Positions 32,655-42,556 of a stretch of 64,000 nucleotides of DNA are shown one piece after another; the first letter of the stretch is position 1; each line of letters opens with the position of its first letter. Under the pieces are notes generated by a model. That model did no database searches, was not told the origin of the DNA, and saw only the letters and a program-made list of their open reading frames with translations. Source of the stretch: an uncultured Tenacibaculum sp. (GTDB taxonomy: Bacteria; Bacteroidota; Bacteroidia; Flavobacteriales; Flavobacteriaceae). The DNA lies in contig CANLQH010000002.1 of the NCBI GenBank assembly GCA_947493285.1, positions 372,001-436,000 on the forward strand. The letters run 5' to 3'. The translations under genes were made by a program, and so were the position numbers.

Positions 32655-34121
32655 TTATGCTTCTTTACCAAAAGCATTAATCATAGCATATTTGTCTTTG
32701 ATATATTTCTTTTCGATCAAATTCATGAAATAGTTTTTAAAAACCATTCCGATAACTCCAACAAGTGCAACTGCAATAAACCCAGAATTATAACCTATGA
32801 ATTTATCGAACACCCAATATATTGCCATAGGAAATAACATTAACGGTATTATAATTAAAAACTGTGTAGCACTAGTACCTTGTGTGTTACCAAACCCTCC
32901 TTTTGTTAAGTCAATTCTTTTTCTATTAAAAGATCCAGCATAAAGTAGAAATAATGAGTTAAATCCAATATTAAAAACAGCTCCACAAGTAATCATCAAG
33001 AAAATTTTAGTTCCGAAGTACAAATATGGAATGCTCATAAAATACAAGATAGAAGTCATCGCTACCATTAGAAACCATTTAGATTCTAAAAATTTACGGT
33101 ATCTAAAACTTTGACTCATTAGCATTTTATAATGCGCACTATCCCAAGCTGGTATAAACTGACCATAGTTTAATGCAAACCCTCCTGTTACAAATAACGA
33201 AGCAAACATTAACATTGCTGGCATTTTTTGATACGTTTCTTGCGTAAAAAATACTAAACCGTAAAAAAGAAATAAAAACGACATTAAGAAAACGGTTTTT
33301 GTTCTTTTATTTCTCCAAATTAATCGGATATCGTTCTTAATAAATGGAGCTACATCTCCTAGTCTTTCTGTCCAAGATAAATCTGCTGTATTTGCTTCTT
33401 CTACTTTTACTGCAACTACATCATCTAAATATACTCTATCTCTTAATTGTTTATAATTTACATAGTACAAAACAATAGCCGTTGCAAAAGGAACTAAGCC
33501 TAAAATTGGATTAGCAACAATTCCATCGAATACTTGTTGACTATAAATTGATGCATCAAAACTAGTGAACTTCTGAAGTGCTATTAAACTCACTAACAAC
33601 GTTGCAATAAAAGCAAAGACTCTATTATCCTTGTTGATTAGAAAGTTTAAAAAATTAACCGTTTGAATGATAAAAATCATCGCAAACAACCAACCTAAAA
33701 CACCAAGTGTATTATAACCTTGACCAATAAGAACAATTGCAAACGGAATGTAAAAAAACAATGACAAGAAATTAAATCCTGAAAAAGCCGACTTTCCTAA
33801 TACATAATGAACTAGCTTATCTTTTTTAATTGGTAATATTAATAGCGGTTTAATATTCATTACAGGTAATTTTTGCATTAAATACCTAAAAATTAAATCA
33901 CCAAGAATAGCAAAAATCAACATTGAGTTTACAATTTGTAGCGGATCTTGCTCTGGAAATGTTTTCTTTAAAATAAAATATCCTCCAATTCCAATACCTA
34001 AAAAAACTGCAATAAGATAAAGAACAAAAAAGCCCATTATTATTTTTAAAGCGATTCCTTTTTCCCAATAAGAAGAACGAAAATATTGTTTCCATTCTAA
34101 TTTTAAAAAGTGTGTAATCAT
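32655..34121 (-). CDS. DUF5687 family ABC transporter permease
   Basis: The 488-residue polytopic protein begins MITHFLKLEWKQYFRSSYWEKG and has about 11-12 hydrophobic helices arranged in two halves separated by a cytoplasmic segment at about 225-265 (VEEANTADLSWTERLGDV). The central KNDIRLIWRNKRTKTVFLMS near 270-288 resembles the start of a second permease unit. I recognise the DUF5687 pattern, which in flavobacteria is paired with the ATPase that follows here. The two probably form one complex. Confidence 0.82.
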   Translation of the reverse strand: MITHFLKLEWKQYFRSSYWEKGIALKIIMGFFVLYLIAVFLGIGIGGYFILKKTFPEQDPLQIVNSMLIFAILGDLIFRYLMQKLPVMNIKPLLILPIKKDKLVHYVLGKSAFSGFNFLSLFFYIPFAIVLIGQGYNTLGVLGWLFAMIFIIQTVNFLNFLINKDNRVFAFIATLLVSLIALQKFTSFDASIYSQQVFDGIVANPILGLVPFATAIVLYYVNYKQLRDRVYLDDVVAVKVEEANTADLSWTERLGDVAPFIKNDIRLIWRNKRTKTVFLMSFLFLFYGLVFFTQETYQKMPAMLMFASLFVTGGFALNYGQFIPAWDSAHYKMLMSQSFRYRKFLESKWFLMVAMTSILYFMSIPYLYFGTKIFLMITCGAVFNIGFNSLFLLYAGSFNRKRIDLTKGGFGNTQGTSATQFLIIIPLMLFPMAIYWVFDKFIGYNSGFIAVALVGVIGMVFKNYFMNLIEKKYIKDKYAMINAFGKEA

Positions 34122-34179
34122 TTGGTTAATTATTAATTGATTGCTTTATAAGTGTCTTTATTTAATAATTTGTTACATA

Positions 34180-34212
34180 AAAAAAGCATCAATTTAAAAA
34201 TTGATGCTTTTC
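34180..34212 (-). terminator. Terminator after the DUF1761 gene
   Basis: AAAGCATCAATTT and its complement with a short A-rich loop are followed on the minus strand by a T-run, 24 bases after the stop at 34236. Confidence 0.8.
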
Positions 34213-34235
34213 CTAATTTTATTATTCTATAGTTT

Positions 34236-34736
34236 TTAAGCCCATTGACAAATAATTCCACCCATTAATGCTAGTGTTATAGTCCAATATCCTACATTAA
34301 TAGCTACGTACTTAAAACTTCTTCTTTCAAATAACGATTTAGTTCCTATAATTGGTAGCACAAAAAACAACCCAGTTAAAATACCATGTAAAGCACCATG
34401 CTGAAAAGTTCTAAAGCGATCTCCAAAATTGCTCATAAATTCTACGAAATAAGCATAAGCTCCTCCTGATTTCTCCATAAACTCAGGTTCTCCTGCTAAG
34501 GTTTGAAACATTCCAAATTGATGAATTACTAAAAACTGCATAAAAAATGCAATTAATAAACTAAACACAAAACTAAGTCCGAAAATTAATAGCATGTTGC
34601 CGCCTTCAACATCCTTTTGTGTAAAATTCATTTCTTTCATCCATGCTTTTTGAAATAACATTGGACCATACCAAAGAAATCCCATAATCATAGGTATAAA
34701 AGCTGCTCCTAAAATCGCTAAATAATTTGTTTCCAT
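34236..34736 (-). CDS. DUF1761 family membrane protein
   Basis: The 166-residue protein (METNYLAILGAAFIPMIMGF) has four transmembrane helices and the DUF1761 motif GFLWYGPMLFQKAWMKEM near 19-36. It is probably an inner-membrane protein of unknown function. The start at 34736 is chosen over an upstream Met at 34787 because a -7 element (TATATTTG) lies at 34771-34764 on the minus strand, between the two. It is monocistronic, with terminators on both sides. Confidence 0.82.
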   Translation of the reverse strand: METNYLAILGAAFIPMIMGFLWYGPMLFQKAWMKEMNFTQKDVEGGNMLLIFGLSFVFSLLIAFFMQFLVIHQFGMFQTLAGEPEFMEKSGGAYAYFVEFMSNFGDRFRTFQHGALHGILTGLFFVLPIIGTKSLFERRSFKYVAINVGYWTITLALMGGIICQWA

Positions 34737-34763
34737 TATGTTTAAGTTTATAGTTAATGTACT

Positions 34764-34771
34764 CAAATATA
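34764..34771 (-). promoter_or_regulatory. -7 element of the DUF1761 gene
   Basis: The minus strand reads TATATTTG, about 28 bases before the start codon at 34736 and directly after the terminator at 34778-34807. Confidence 0.55.
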
Positions 34772-34777
34772 ACAAAA

Positions 34778-34807
34778 AAAGCATCAAATAAATATTTGAT
34801 GCTTTAT
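34778..34807 (-). terminator. Terminator after the DUF4837 gene
   Basis: AAAGCATCAAATA and its complement form a stem with a small loop, followed by seven T residues on the minus strand, 23 bases after the stop at 34830. Confidence 0.82.
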
Positions 34808-34829
34808 GAGTATTTATATAAAAATAAAC

Positions 34830-35822
34830 TTATTTTATTTTCATTGATTTTGCAATTGCCTCTAATTCAAATAAAAAGTCTCTTTTATTTACCGATGGCG
34901 CATATGTGAATCCTTCAAAAACAATTAAACGATTATTCTTCTTATCAACCACAGTATAATTAATAAATGGGCCTGCCATAAAATCGTTTTTAACTTCCCA
35001 TTTACCACGAGTTTCATATGCCTTTTTGCCATCAATTTCGGCATCAAAAGTAAAAGGAGTAAATGCTTGCTCGGTAATCATATACATTCCTTCTTTACTT
35101 CCTGGTATGTGTTTTTTACCAATAGTATCTCTAACAGCAACAATATTATCAGCCACCTTACTTTCATCTTCTAATGGCACGCTGTAAATTAAAACATTAT
35201 TAGTTCCATCACCACGAGCTATACCGCTTTTTAGGTGTTGGCGCAACCATAGAAATTCACCTGTATCTTCAACTAACCTATATCTTTTCGGGATATCTAT
35301 TGTTATTCCTAAATCTTGGGTTGTTTTAAACTTCGTTTCATCTACACGCTCTTTTTTAAAGATTCTTTGAGTAAACTTAATATCTTCATCTTTAAAAATC
35401 TTAATAATTTCTTTCCCTCTATTTTTTACAAGGTTAATTAAACCTTCTTTATTTTTAGCAGTACCATATACTATAATTTGAGGATCGGCATATTTATTTT
35501 TCTCTACAGAAAGCCCTTCTTTTTGTCCTTGTTGAAGAACTAAAACGGCTTTATTATTTCTCATAAACCCACTAAACCCTGAAGGATCTATTTGTCCGAC
35601 AGACAATAATGTTTCTGGTTGTGGTAATCCTACTTGATGCTCTCCAAACACTGTTCTAATCTCATCTCCCAATGCACCTTGCCAATCAATACCTTTAACA
35701 ACTACCAATACCTTATTGGTTTTTCCGTTAGATGTTGGTAAAATATATCCACTTTTTCCATCTCCGTTTTTACATGAGATTACTAGTAATGCTAAAATGA
35801 ATATTGCTACAGCTTTTTTCAT
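34830..35822 (-). CDS. DUF4837 family lipoprotein
   Basis: The 330-residue protein has a lipoprotein signal peptide (MKKAVAIFILALLVISC, Cys 17) and a body with ILPTSNGKTNKVLVVVKGID near 26-46 and GEHQVGLPQPETLLSV near 65-80, which I recognise as DUF4837. The C-terminal half is rich in beta strands (TIDIPKRYRLVEDTGEFLWLRQ). It is conserved in Bacteroidota and likely periplasmic; the role is unknown. It is the last gene of a long minus-strand run that starts at ricT. Confidence 0.85.
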   Translation of the reverse strand: MKKAVAIFILALLVISCKNGDGKSGYILPTSNGKTNKVLVVVKGIDWQGALGDEIRTVFGEHQVGLPQPETLLSVGQIDPSGFSGFMRNNKAVLVLQQGQKEGLSVEKNKYADPQIIVYGTAKNKEGLINLVKNRGKEIIKIFKDEDIKFTQRIFKKERVDETKFKTTQDLGITIDIPKRYRLVEDTGEFLWLRQHLKSGIARGDGTNNVLIYSVPLEDESKVADNIVAVRDTIGKKHIPGSKEGMYMITEQAFTPFTFDAEIDGKKAYETRGKWEVKNDFMAGPFINYTVVDKKNNRLIVFEGFTYAPSVNKRDFLFELEAIAKSMKIK

Positions 35823-35852
35823 AGTTTTTGTTTTTTTAGTAGTAAGTTAATG

Positions 35853-37379
35853 TTAGCTCTTAAATATTTTGAGTTTCATTCCTGGTTTTAAGCTTTTGAT
35901 GCTCCAAATATTGTTCCACTTTTTTAATTGCTCTACAGAAACTGATGGATACTTTTTTGAAATCGTCCAAAGTGAATCACCGTTTTTAACCACATACACT
36001 TCATGCTTTCCTTTAGGTTGCTCGTATTTTTTATGAACTGTCTTTTTTGGGATTGCTAATTTCTTCGGATAAATACTTAAACGTTGCCCAATTTTTAAAC
36101 GATGATTTCGTAGCCTATTCCAACGTTTTATATCGCTAACTCGAACACCAAACTTATTTGCTATCTTTCCTAAATAATCTCCACTACGTACTTTATAACG
36201 GATACGTTTATCCATCTCAAAGTACTTAGGTAATGGCTTTTCTCTTTTAGCTTCATCTTCATTTGCTAGTGCATATATCTCTTTTTCCTTATCTAAAAAA
36301 TCTACCACACTTTTTCGCGGTAATCGAACTGCATAATTCTTATTTTTTACATAAGGGATAATATCTAGCTTATAAGATGGATTTAAAAAAGATAATAACT
36401 CTCTATTGATTTTTGTTTTTTCAGATATCTGATCAAAACTAATGGTTCTTTTTACACGAATAGTATCCGTTTCGAAATGAAATATTTTTGGAACATCTGG
36501 ATAAATATTATGTTCTTCAGCATATTCAAAAATATACATCGTTGCATAAAATGCTGGAACATACCCAGCGGTTTCACGAGGTAAAAACGGACGAATATTC
36601 CAATAATTTTTATAGCCCCCTGATCGCTTTATTGCTTTAGAGACATTACCTGGACCTGAGTTATAAGCCGCTAAAGCCAAATCCCAATCTCCAAAAATTT
36701 TGTATAACTGACTTAAATATTTACAAGCAGCAACTGTAGCTTTTACAGGGTCTTGTCTTTCATCAACATATGAATTTACTTTTAAATCAAACTGAACTCC
36801 GGTACCGTACATAAATTGCCACAAACCTGTTGCGCCAACTCTTGACCGAGCATCAGGGCGTAAAGCAGATTCTACAATCGCTAGATATTTCATTTCTAAT
36901 GGAACATCAAACTGATCTAAATACTGCTCAAACATCGGAAAGTAATATTTAGCCTTTGCCATTAAGGCTGGGTAATATTTTTTACGATACTTTAAATAAC
37001 TATTAATTACTTTTTCTAAAGATGGATTGTAGGCTAAATGAAATGGTGTTTTAACATCTAAATCACTTAATCGTTTTTTAAGTAAATCTGTAGTTAAAAT
37101 TGAGGTTGTATTACCGATAATATCTTTATCATTAATTACATATTGAATACTATCAAATAATGATGAGTTGAATTTTTCTTCTACTAATAAACTATCAATC
37201 ATCTTTAAATCCGTATCAGAAAATAATTCTTCAACTTCATTTACTTTAATTGAGTCTTTAGCTACAAAAGTTGAATCAATTACTTGACTCATCTCTTTAT
37301 TCTTCAACAACAAACTATCAACTGGTTGTTGTGCAAAAATTGATGTAGTTAAGAAAAGTAGTACTAGTAGGTTCTTCAT
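35853..37379 (-). CDS. LysM-containing membrane-bound lytic murein transglycosylase (MltD-like)
   Basis: The 508-residue protein has a signal peptide (MKNLLVLLFLTTSIFAQ), a helical N-terminal region, and an SLT domain near 150-280 with the catalytic Glu in LAIVESALRPDARSRVGATG and downstream LWQFMYGTG and LALAAYNSGPGNVSKAI. Two LysM domains follow, near 392-436 (YKVRSGDYLGKIANKFG) and 459-505 (YVVKNGDSLWTISKKYP). It cleaves the glycan strand of peptidoglycan in the periplasm. It sits seven bases after xth in the same direction. Confidence 0.93.
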   Translation of the reverse strand: MKNLLVLLFLTTSIFAQQPVDSLLLKNKEMSQVIDSTFVAKDSIKVNEVEELFSDTDLKMIDSLLVEEKFNSSLFDSIQYVINDKDIIGNTTSILTTDLLKKRLSDLDVKTPFHLAYNPSLEKVINSYLKYRKKYYPALMAKAKYYFPMFEQYLDQFDVPLEMKYLAIVESALRPDARSRVGATGLWQFMYGTGVQFDLKVNSYVDERQDPVKATVAACKYLSQLYKIFGDWDLALAAYNSGPGNVSKAIKRSGGYKNYWNIRPFLPRETAGYVPAFYATMYIFEYAEEHNIYPDVPKIFHFETDTIRVKRTISFDQISEKTKINRELLSFLNPSYKLDIIPYVKNKNYAVRLPRKSVVDFLDKEKEIYALANEDEAKREKPLPKYFEMDKRIRYKVRSGDYLGKIANKFGVRVSDIKRWNRLRNHRLKIGQRLSIYPKKLAIPKKTVHKKYEQPKGKHEVYVVKNGDSLWTISKKYPSVSVEQLKKWNNIWSIKSLKPGMKLKIFKS

Positions 37380-37386
37380 ATTTTAT

Positions 37387-38148
37387 TTATACATCTAATT
37401 CAACAACAATCGGACAATGGTCTGAATGTTTTGCTTCTGGTAAAATATAAGCTCTTGAAATCTTTTCTTTTAACGGTTCGGTAACCATCGCATAATCTAA
37501 TCGCCAACCTTTGTTATTCGCGCGAGAATTTGCACGATAACTCCACCAAGAATATTCTTGTCTCTCAGGATTTAAAAAACGGAAACTATCTATAAATCCA
37601 CTATCAATAAACTTCCCTAGCCATTCACGCTCTTCCGGTAAAAAACCAGAAACTCCTTTCATTTTTGGGTTGTGGATATCAATTGCTTCATGACAAATAT
37701 TATAATCACCACAAATAACTAAATTCGGAATTGTTTTACGCAACTCGGTAGCATACTCTAAGATTTCATCCATATAGTTGAATTTATAATCTAATCTTGC
37801 TGCATTAGTTCCCGAAGGTAAATACATACTCATTACCGAAATGGCATCAAAATCTACACGAAGATTTCTACCTTCAAAATCCATTGATTCTATTCCTGTT
37901 CCGTATTCAATATGGTTTGGTTTTTCTTTACAAAAAATTGCTACTGATGAATACCCTTTTTTCTCAGCAGAAAACCAATAATGATAAGGGTAACCTGCAT
38001 TTTCGAACTCAGCTACGTCTAATTGTTCTTTATGCGCTTTGGTTTCTTGAATACAAATTACATCTGGATTTGCTGCTTGCAACCAATCGATAAATCCTTT
38101 TTTTAAAGCGGCACGAATACCATTTACGTTGTATGATATTATTTTCAT
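37387..38148 (-). CDS. xth: Exodeoxyribonuclease III / AP endonuclease
   Basis: The 253-residue metallo-nuclease of the exonuclease-endonuclease-phosphatase fold acts at abasic sites and 3' ends in DNA repair. Visible motifs are SYNVNGIRAALKKGFIDWL near 4-22, ICIQETKAHKEQ near 31-42, GDYNICHEAIDIHNP near 148-162, and the C-terminal KHSDHCPIVVELDV with the catalytic Asp-His pair. Its ATG overlaps the stop of the upstream 76-residue gene by one base, as TAATG. Confidence 0.95.
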   Translation of the reverse strand: MKIISYNVNGIRAALKKGFIDWLQAANPDVICIQETKAHKEQLDVAEFENAGYPYHYWFSAEKKGYSSVAIFCKEKPNHIEYGTGIESMDFEGRNLRVDFDAISVMSMYLPSGTNAARLDYKFNYMDEILEYATELRKTIPNLVICGDYNICHEAIDIHNPKMKGVSGFLPEEREWLGKFIDSGFIDSFRFLNPERQEYSWWSYRANSRANNKGWRLDYAMVTEPLKEKISRAYILPEAKHSDHCPIVVELDV

Positions 38149-38378
38149 TAATCTAAAAATATTGGTTTTTTAAGGAAAATCCAGGTTAGTTGTTTTCTTT
38201 CTCCAGTTTGTGTTTGAATTATCTTTTTCCTTGGTGACAAAACATAAGCTACTGCGATAGCAACTGCTGTTTGTATCCAAGATCTTTCTACTAAAAATAC
38301 TTTATCTAAAAGCAGTATAAAAAGTATTATTAATATTGGATATACTCCTCTATGAAATCTTTTTAAAAAGTTTTCCAT
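38148..38378 (-). CDS. Small membrane protein between scoB and xth
   Basis: The 76-residue protein has a basic N-terminus (MENFLKRFHRGVYP), two hydrophobic helices (about 12-27 and 33-48), and a basic C-terminal half (SPRKKIIQTQTGERKQL). It is linked by TAATG one-base overlaps to scoB upstream and xth downstream, so it is almost certainly translated. The family is not one I can name with certainty. Confidence 0.65.
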   Translation of the reverse strand: MENFLKRFHRGVYPILIILFILLLDKVFLVERSWIQTAVAIAVAYVLSPRKKIIQTQTGERKQLTWIFLKKPIFLD

Positions 38379-39034
38379 TAGATAACCATCTCAGGAATTT
38401 CTCCACTTACAATTAAAGTCCCATCAGTTGCATTTTGAATTTCTTCAATACTAACACCTGGAGCTCTTTCTAATAAATGAAATGCGTTGTTTTTAACTTC
38501 TAACACTCCTAAGTTTGTTACTACTTTGGTAACACAACCAACACCTGTTAATGGTAAAGAACATTGTTTTAAAATTTTAGATTCACCACGTTTATTAGTG
38601 TGCATCATTGCAACGATGATATTATCTGCTGATGCTACTAAATCCATAGCTCCTCCCATTCCTTTCACCATTTTCCCTGGGATTTTCCAGTTAGCAATAT
38701 CTCCGTTTTGTGCCACTTCCATTGCTCCTAAAACGGTTAATTGCACATGCTTACCGCGAATCATAGAGAAACTAGTAGCAGAATCGAAAATAGATCCGCC
38801 ATCTAAAACAGTAACTGTTTGTTTTCCTGCATTAATTAAATCAGCATCTTCAGTTCCTTCTACTGGGAAAGGTCCCATTCCTAACAATCCATTTTCAGAT
38901 TGAAATTCTACTTCGATACCTTCTGGAATATAATTCGCAACTAGAGTAGGTATTCCAATTCCTAAATTAACGTACCATTTATCTTGCAACTCTTTTGCAA
39001 TTCTTTGCGCTATTTGTTGTTTACTTAATGCCAT
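38378..39034 (-). CDS. scoB: 3-oxoacid CoA-transferase subunit B
   Basis: The 218-residue B subunit of succinyl-CoA:3-ketoacid CoA-transferase moves CoA from succinyl-CoA to acetoacetate. The sequence has NLGIGIPTLVANYIPEG near 23-39 and the catalytic-glutamate motif QSENGLLGMGPFP near 44-56, and continues KIPGKMVKGMGGAMDLVASA near 117-136. It starts three bases after the scoA stop and functions as a complex with it in ketone-body or branched-chain amino acid catabolism. Confidence 0.95.
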   Translation of the reverse strand: MALSKQQIAQRIAKELQDKWYVNLGIGIPTLVANYIPEGIEVEFQSENGLLGMGPFPVEGTEDADLINAGKQTVTVLDGGSIFDSATSFSMIRGKHVQLTVLGAMEVAQNGDIANWKIPGKMVKGMGGAMDLVASADNIIVAMMHTNKRGESKILKQCSLPLTGVGCVTKVVTNLGVLEVKNNAFHLLERAPGVSIEEIQNATDGTLIVSGEIPEMVI

Positions 39035-39037
39035 GAT

Positions 39038-39739
39038 TTACGATTTAGGAGTTACAGTTCGTTGCTCAATTCTTTTCTCATACTTTTCTCCTTGAAAAAT
39101 ACGTTGTACAAAAATTCCTGGAATATGAATTTGATTTGGATCTAACTCTCCTGCCGGAACTAATTCTTCAACCTCGGCCACTGTAATTGTTGCTGCTCCA
39201 CACATGTTTGGATTAAAATTACGTGCAGTTCCTTTAAATATTAAGTTCCCTGCAGTATCTCCTTTCCACGCTTTTACAAAAGCATAATCTGCTTTAAAAG
39301 CTGGTTCTAAAACGTACATTTTTCCGTCAAACTCACGAGTTTCTTTTCCTTCTGCTACTTCAGTTCCGTAACCAGCTGGTGTATAAAACGCAGGAAAACC
39401 TGCTTGTGCAGCTCTACATTTTTCAGCTAATGTTCCTTGTGGAGTTAACTCAACCTCTAACTCACCCGATAACATTTGACGCTCAAATTCATCATTCTCT
39501 CCTACATAAGAAGAAATCATTTTTTTTATCTGACGATTTTGTAATAATAATCCTAATCCAAAATCATCTACTCCTGCATTATTTGAAATACAAGTTACAT
39601 TTCTAACATTTAATCGTACCAGTTCTGCTATCGCATTTTCTGGTATTCCGCACAACCCGAAACCTCCTAACATAAAAGTCATAGAGTCTTTTACGCCAGC
39701 TACTGCTTCTTGTACGTTATTTACTTTTTTATTTATCAT
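39038..39739 (-). CDS. scoA: 3-oxoacid CoA-transferase subunit A
   Basis: The 233-residue A subunit carries the CoA-binding signature [18 protein letters not shown] near 23-40, then [17 protein letters not shown] near 51-67, and [30 protein letters not shown] near 172-200. It heads the scoAB pair and follows the PBP1A gene by 29 bases on the same strand. Confidence 0.95.
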   Translation of the reverse strand: MINKKVNNVQEAVAGVKDSMTFMLGGFGLCGIPENAIAELVRLNVRNVTCISNNAGVDDFGLGLLLQNRQIKKMISSYVGENDEFERQMLSGELEVELTPQGTLAEKCRAAQAGFPAFYTPAGYGTEVAEGKETREFDGKMYVLEPAFKADYAFVKAWKGDTAGNLIFKGTARNFNPNMCGAATITVAEVEELVPAGELDPNQIHIPGIFVQRIFQGEKYEKRIEQRTVTPKS

Positions 39740-39768
39740 GTTTAGTTGTTTGTTTTATCTAAATAAGA

Positions 39769-42066
39769 TTAAAAATCGGTGTCATTTTCCTCTTCCTTCT
39801 TTTCATCACCTTCAATTTCATCTTCAGCTTTTTTCACCTCATCACAATTAATTTGGATTGATAAATTAGCAGGTTTTTCAAAATCTTCTTTACTGATATT
39901 TAAAGTTTTATCAGCATAACATTTATTCATAAACAGTGCCCAAGTAGGTAATGACATTGCTGCTCCTTGCCCCTTTCCAATTCCAGCAAAATGTGTTGCT
40001 CTATCTTCTCCTCCTGTCCAAACACCAGTAGCTAAATTAGGTACGATTCCCATAAACCATCCGTCAGATTGATTTTGAGTTGTTCCAGTTTTACCAGCAA
40101 TTGGATTGGTAAAATTATATGGATGTCCGGTAATATAACCTGGTCTTTTATAAGGTGAACGCAAACGTACACCAGAACCTGATGTAGTTACTCCTTTCAT
40201 TAAATCAAGAATAACATATGAAGATTCTTCACTTAACACCTCTTTTGTTTCTGGTACAAATTCTTCTAAAACAGTTCCGTTTTTATCTTCAATACGTGTA
40301 ATCATCATTGGGCTTACTCGTAATCCTTTATTTGCAAACGTTGAATATGCACTTACCATTTCAATTAATGATAAATCTACAGCTCCTAAAGCAATCGATG
40401 GGTTTGCTTCTATCTTTGTTTTAATTCCCGATGATTCTGCTAAACGAGCTACGTTTACAGGTGCTACTTTATCTATTAATTGCGCAGAAATTGTATTTAA
40501 AGAGCCTGCTAATCCTTCTTTTAAAGTCACCATGTTTCCATAATCTGGACTGGTATTTTTAGGTGTCCAATCTTCCGGCATTCCGTATTTTTCCTTAGGA
40601 ATGGTATATAAAATATTTGGCAATTGATCACATGGTGACATTTTTAACTGATTAATCGCTGTTGCATACACAAATGGTTTAAAAGTAGAACCTACTTGAC
40701 GCTTTTGTTGCTCAACTGCATCGTACTTAAAGTACTTGTGATTAATACCACCAACCCAAGCTTTAATATGCCCCGTTTGAGGTTCGATAGAAACTAAACC
40801 TGAACGTAAAAAGTGCTTATAATAACGAATAGAATCGTAAGGCGTCATTACTGTATCGATCTCCCCTTTCCAAGAAAACACACGCATATCTGTATCAGTA
40901 TTAAAAGATTCTTCTATCTCTTTTTCAGATTTACCAGCTGCTTTTAATCGTTTATAACGGTTAGAGCTTCTTTTTGCTCTTTTCATTATTCTAGAAATGT
41001 CTGATTTTTCTATATCGTAAAAAGGTGCTGTTCTATTTTTCTTTTGTTCTTTTGAAAAGTACGATTGTAAGTTTGCCATATGCTCTCTACTCGCTTCTTC
41101 AGCATATTTTTGCATACGAGAATCTATGGTTACATATACTTTTAATCCGTCTTTATAAATATCATATGGTTTTCCATTAGGCTTTAAATTATTTTTTGCC
41201 CATTTTTTCAAACGTTGTTTTATATTTTCTCTAAAATAAGTTGCCAATCCATCACTATGACTCTCTGGAGTGAAATTTATTTTTAGTGGTAAATTTTGTA
41301 ACGAATCTTTTTCTTTTTGGGTTAGCAATCCGTTTTTTGCCATTTGAGCGAATACTACATTTCTACGTTGCAAAGATTTTTTTCTAGAAATTTTTCTATA
41401 CGGATTATACTGACGAGGATTTTTTAGCATTGCTACTAAAATCGCCGACTCTTGTAAATCTAATTCTTTAGGCTCTTTACCAAAATAAATGCGTGCTGCT
41501 GAACGTATACCTGTTGCTTTGAATAAAAAACCTTGTGTATTTAAGTACATGGTCATAATTTCTTGTTTGGTATATTGACGCTCTAATTTAATAGCAACAA
41601 TCCACTCTTTCGCTTTTTGTAATATTCTTAAAAATTTATTTCCTGATGCTTTTTTTGTAAATAAATTTTTTGCTAGTTGTTGAGTTATAGTACTTGCACC
41701 TCCTCCAGCTCCTAATTTAGCCACAGCTCTTGCAGTTCCTCTAAAATCAATCCCTGAATGCTCATAAAAACGTTCATCTTCTGTTGCTACTAAAGCTTTT
41801 ACTAAATCTTGAGATAAATCTTTATATTGTATTGGTGTTCTATTAGCTTCAATATAATATTTCCCTAGTGTTTTTCCATCAGAAGAAATAACTTCTGTTG
41901 CTAAATCACTTTTAGGATTTTCTAATTCTTCGAAAGAAGGTAGTGCACCAAATACCCCCCAAGAAGCTAATAGAAATAATAAGCATACAAAAAGGAATCC
42001 TCCTAAAACAATGCCCCAAAACCATTTAATATATTTGCTAAAACTAGCAACTTTCTTTTCTGCCAT
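39769..42066 (-). CDS. Class A penicillin-binding protein (PBP1A type)
   Basis: The 765-residue bifunctional enzyme polymerises and crosslinks peptidoglycan. After a short cytoplasmic part and one transmembrane helix (about 16-38), the GT51 domain shows VATEDERFYEHSGIDFRG near 93-110 and GASTITQQLAKNLF near 124-137. The transpeptidase domain has the SxxK motif in RQVGSTFKPFVYA near 460-472, SLNTIS near 525, and KTGTTQNQSDGW near 660. The start MAEKKVASF at 42066 is two bases after the gldH stop; an upstream Met would overlap gldH. The tail is acidic (KKAEDEIEGDEKKEEEN). Confidence 0.94.
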   Translation of the reverse strand: MAEKKVASFSKYIKWFWGIVLGGFLFVCLLFLLASWGVFGALPSFEELENPKSDLATEVISSDGKTLGKYYIEANRTPIQYKDLSQDLVKALVATEDERFYEHSGIDFRGTARAVAKLGAGGGASTITQQLAKNLFTKKASGNKFLRILQKAKEWIVAIKLERQYTKQEIMTMYLNTQGFLFKATGIRSAARIYFGKEPKELDLQESAILVAMLKNPRQYNPYRKISRKKSLQRRNVVFAQMAKNGLLTQKEKDSLQNLPLKINFTPESHSDGLATYFRENIKQRLKKWAKNNLKPNGKPYDIYKDGLKVYVTIDSRMQKYAEEASREHMANLQSYFSKEQKKNRTAPFYDIEKSDISRIMKRAKRSSNRYKRLKAAGKSEKEIEESFNTDTDMRVFSWKGEIDTVMTPYDSIRYYKHFLRSGLVSIEPQTGHIKAWVGGINHKYFKYDAVEQQKRQVGSTFKPFVYATAINQLKMSPCDQLPNILYTIPKEKYGMPEDWTPKNTSPDYGNMVTLKEGLAGSLNTISAQLIDKVAPVNVARLAESSGIKTKIEANPSIALGAVDLSLIEMVSAYSTFANKGLRVSPMMITRIEDKNGTVLEEFVPETKEVLSEESSYVILDLMKGVTTSGSGVRLRSPYKRPGYITGHPYNFTNPIAGKTGTTQNQSDGWFMGIVPNLATGVWTGGEDRATHFAGIGKGQGAAMSLPTWALFMNKCYADKTLNISKEDFEKPANLSIQINCDEVKKAEDEIEGDEKKEEENDTDF

Positions 42067-42067
42067 A

Positions 42068-42556
42068 CTATTCAATTTTTTCAATTCTAAACCCAACATG
42101 AGTAATGCCTTCAAGCTCTTCAATTCCTTTAGTATTGCCATTTTTTCTCATGGCTTGACGCACTTTAAAAGTATACTCTCCTGTAGTTGGAAATGTTATA
42201 TTTTCTTTATAAAAAAGTTTATTTTCTTTAATATCTGAAAACCCTTTTCCTAAAAATTTCCCATTAACATCAGCCATATCATACTCTAAAGTATCAACTA
42301 TAACTTGTCCATCTGGAAAATCCATCTCAGTAATTAAAAACAAATTACTGTACTGGTAATCTTTATTATTTCTAAGATTAATAAAAAGGTTTTTCTTGTT
42401 TATAGAGTCCTTTACTGGAAACGAAAACTCCACTGTATTTTCTTTGCTCCATGAACTATTTGGTAGAGAAATATACTCGTCATAAGTTCTTTTAGAATCA
42501 CAAGAAGTGATTATAAATACAACAGCAAAAAGTACAAATACAATATTACTTTTCAT
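42068..42556 (-). CDS. gldH: Gliding motility lipoprotein GldH
   Basis: The 162-residue lipoprotein (MKSNIVFVLFAVVFIITSC, Cys 19) has the GldH pattern: TYDEYISLPNSSWSKENTVEFSF split across 24-47, NLFINLRNNKDYQYSNLFLI near 54-74, a YDMADVNGKFLGKG stretch near 92-106, and a C-terminal strand IEELEGITHVGFRIEK. GldH is needed for gliding motility in flavobacteria. I chose the ATG at 42554-42556, which opens the signal peptide; a longer upstream reading only extends back through ricT. It overlaps ricT by 11 bases. Confidence 0.9.
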   Translation of the reverse strand: MKSNIVFVLFAVVFIITSCDSKRTYDEYISLPNSSWSKENTVEFSFPVKDSINKKNLFINLRNNKDYQYSNLFLITEMDFPDGQVIVDTLEYDMADVNGKFLGKGFSDIKENKLFYKENITFPTTGEYTFKVRQAMRKNGNTKGIEELEGITHVGFRIEKIE

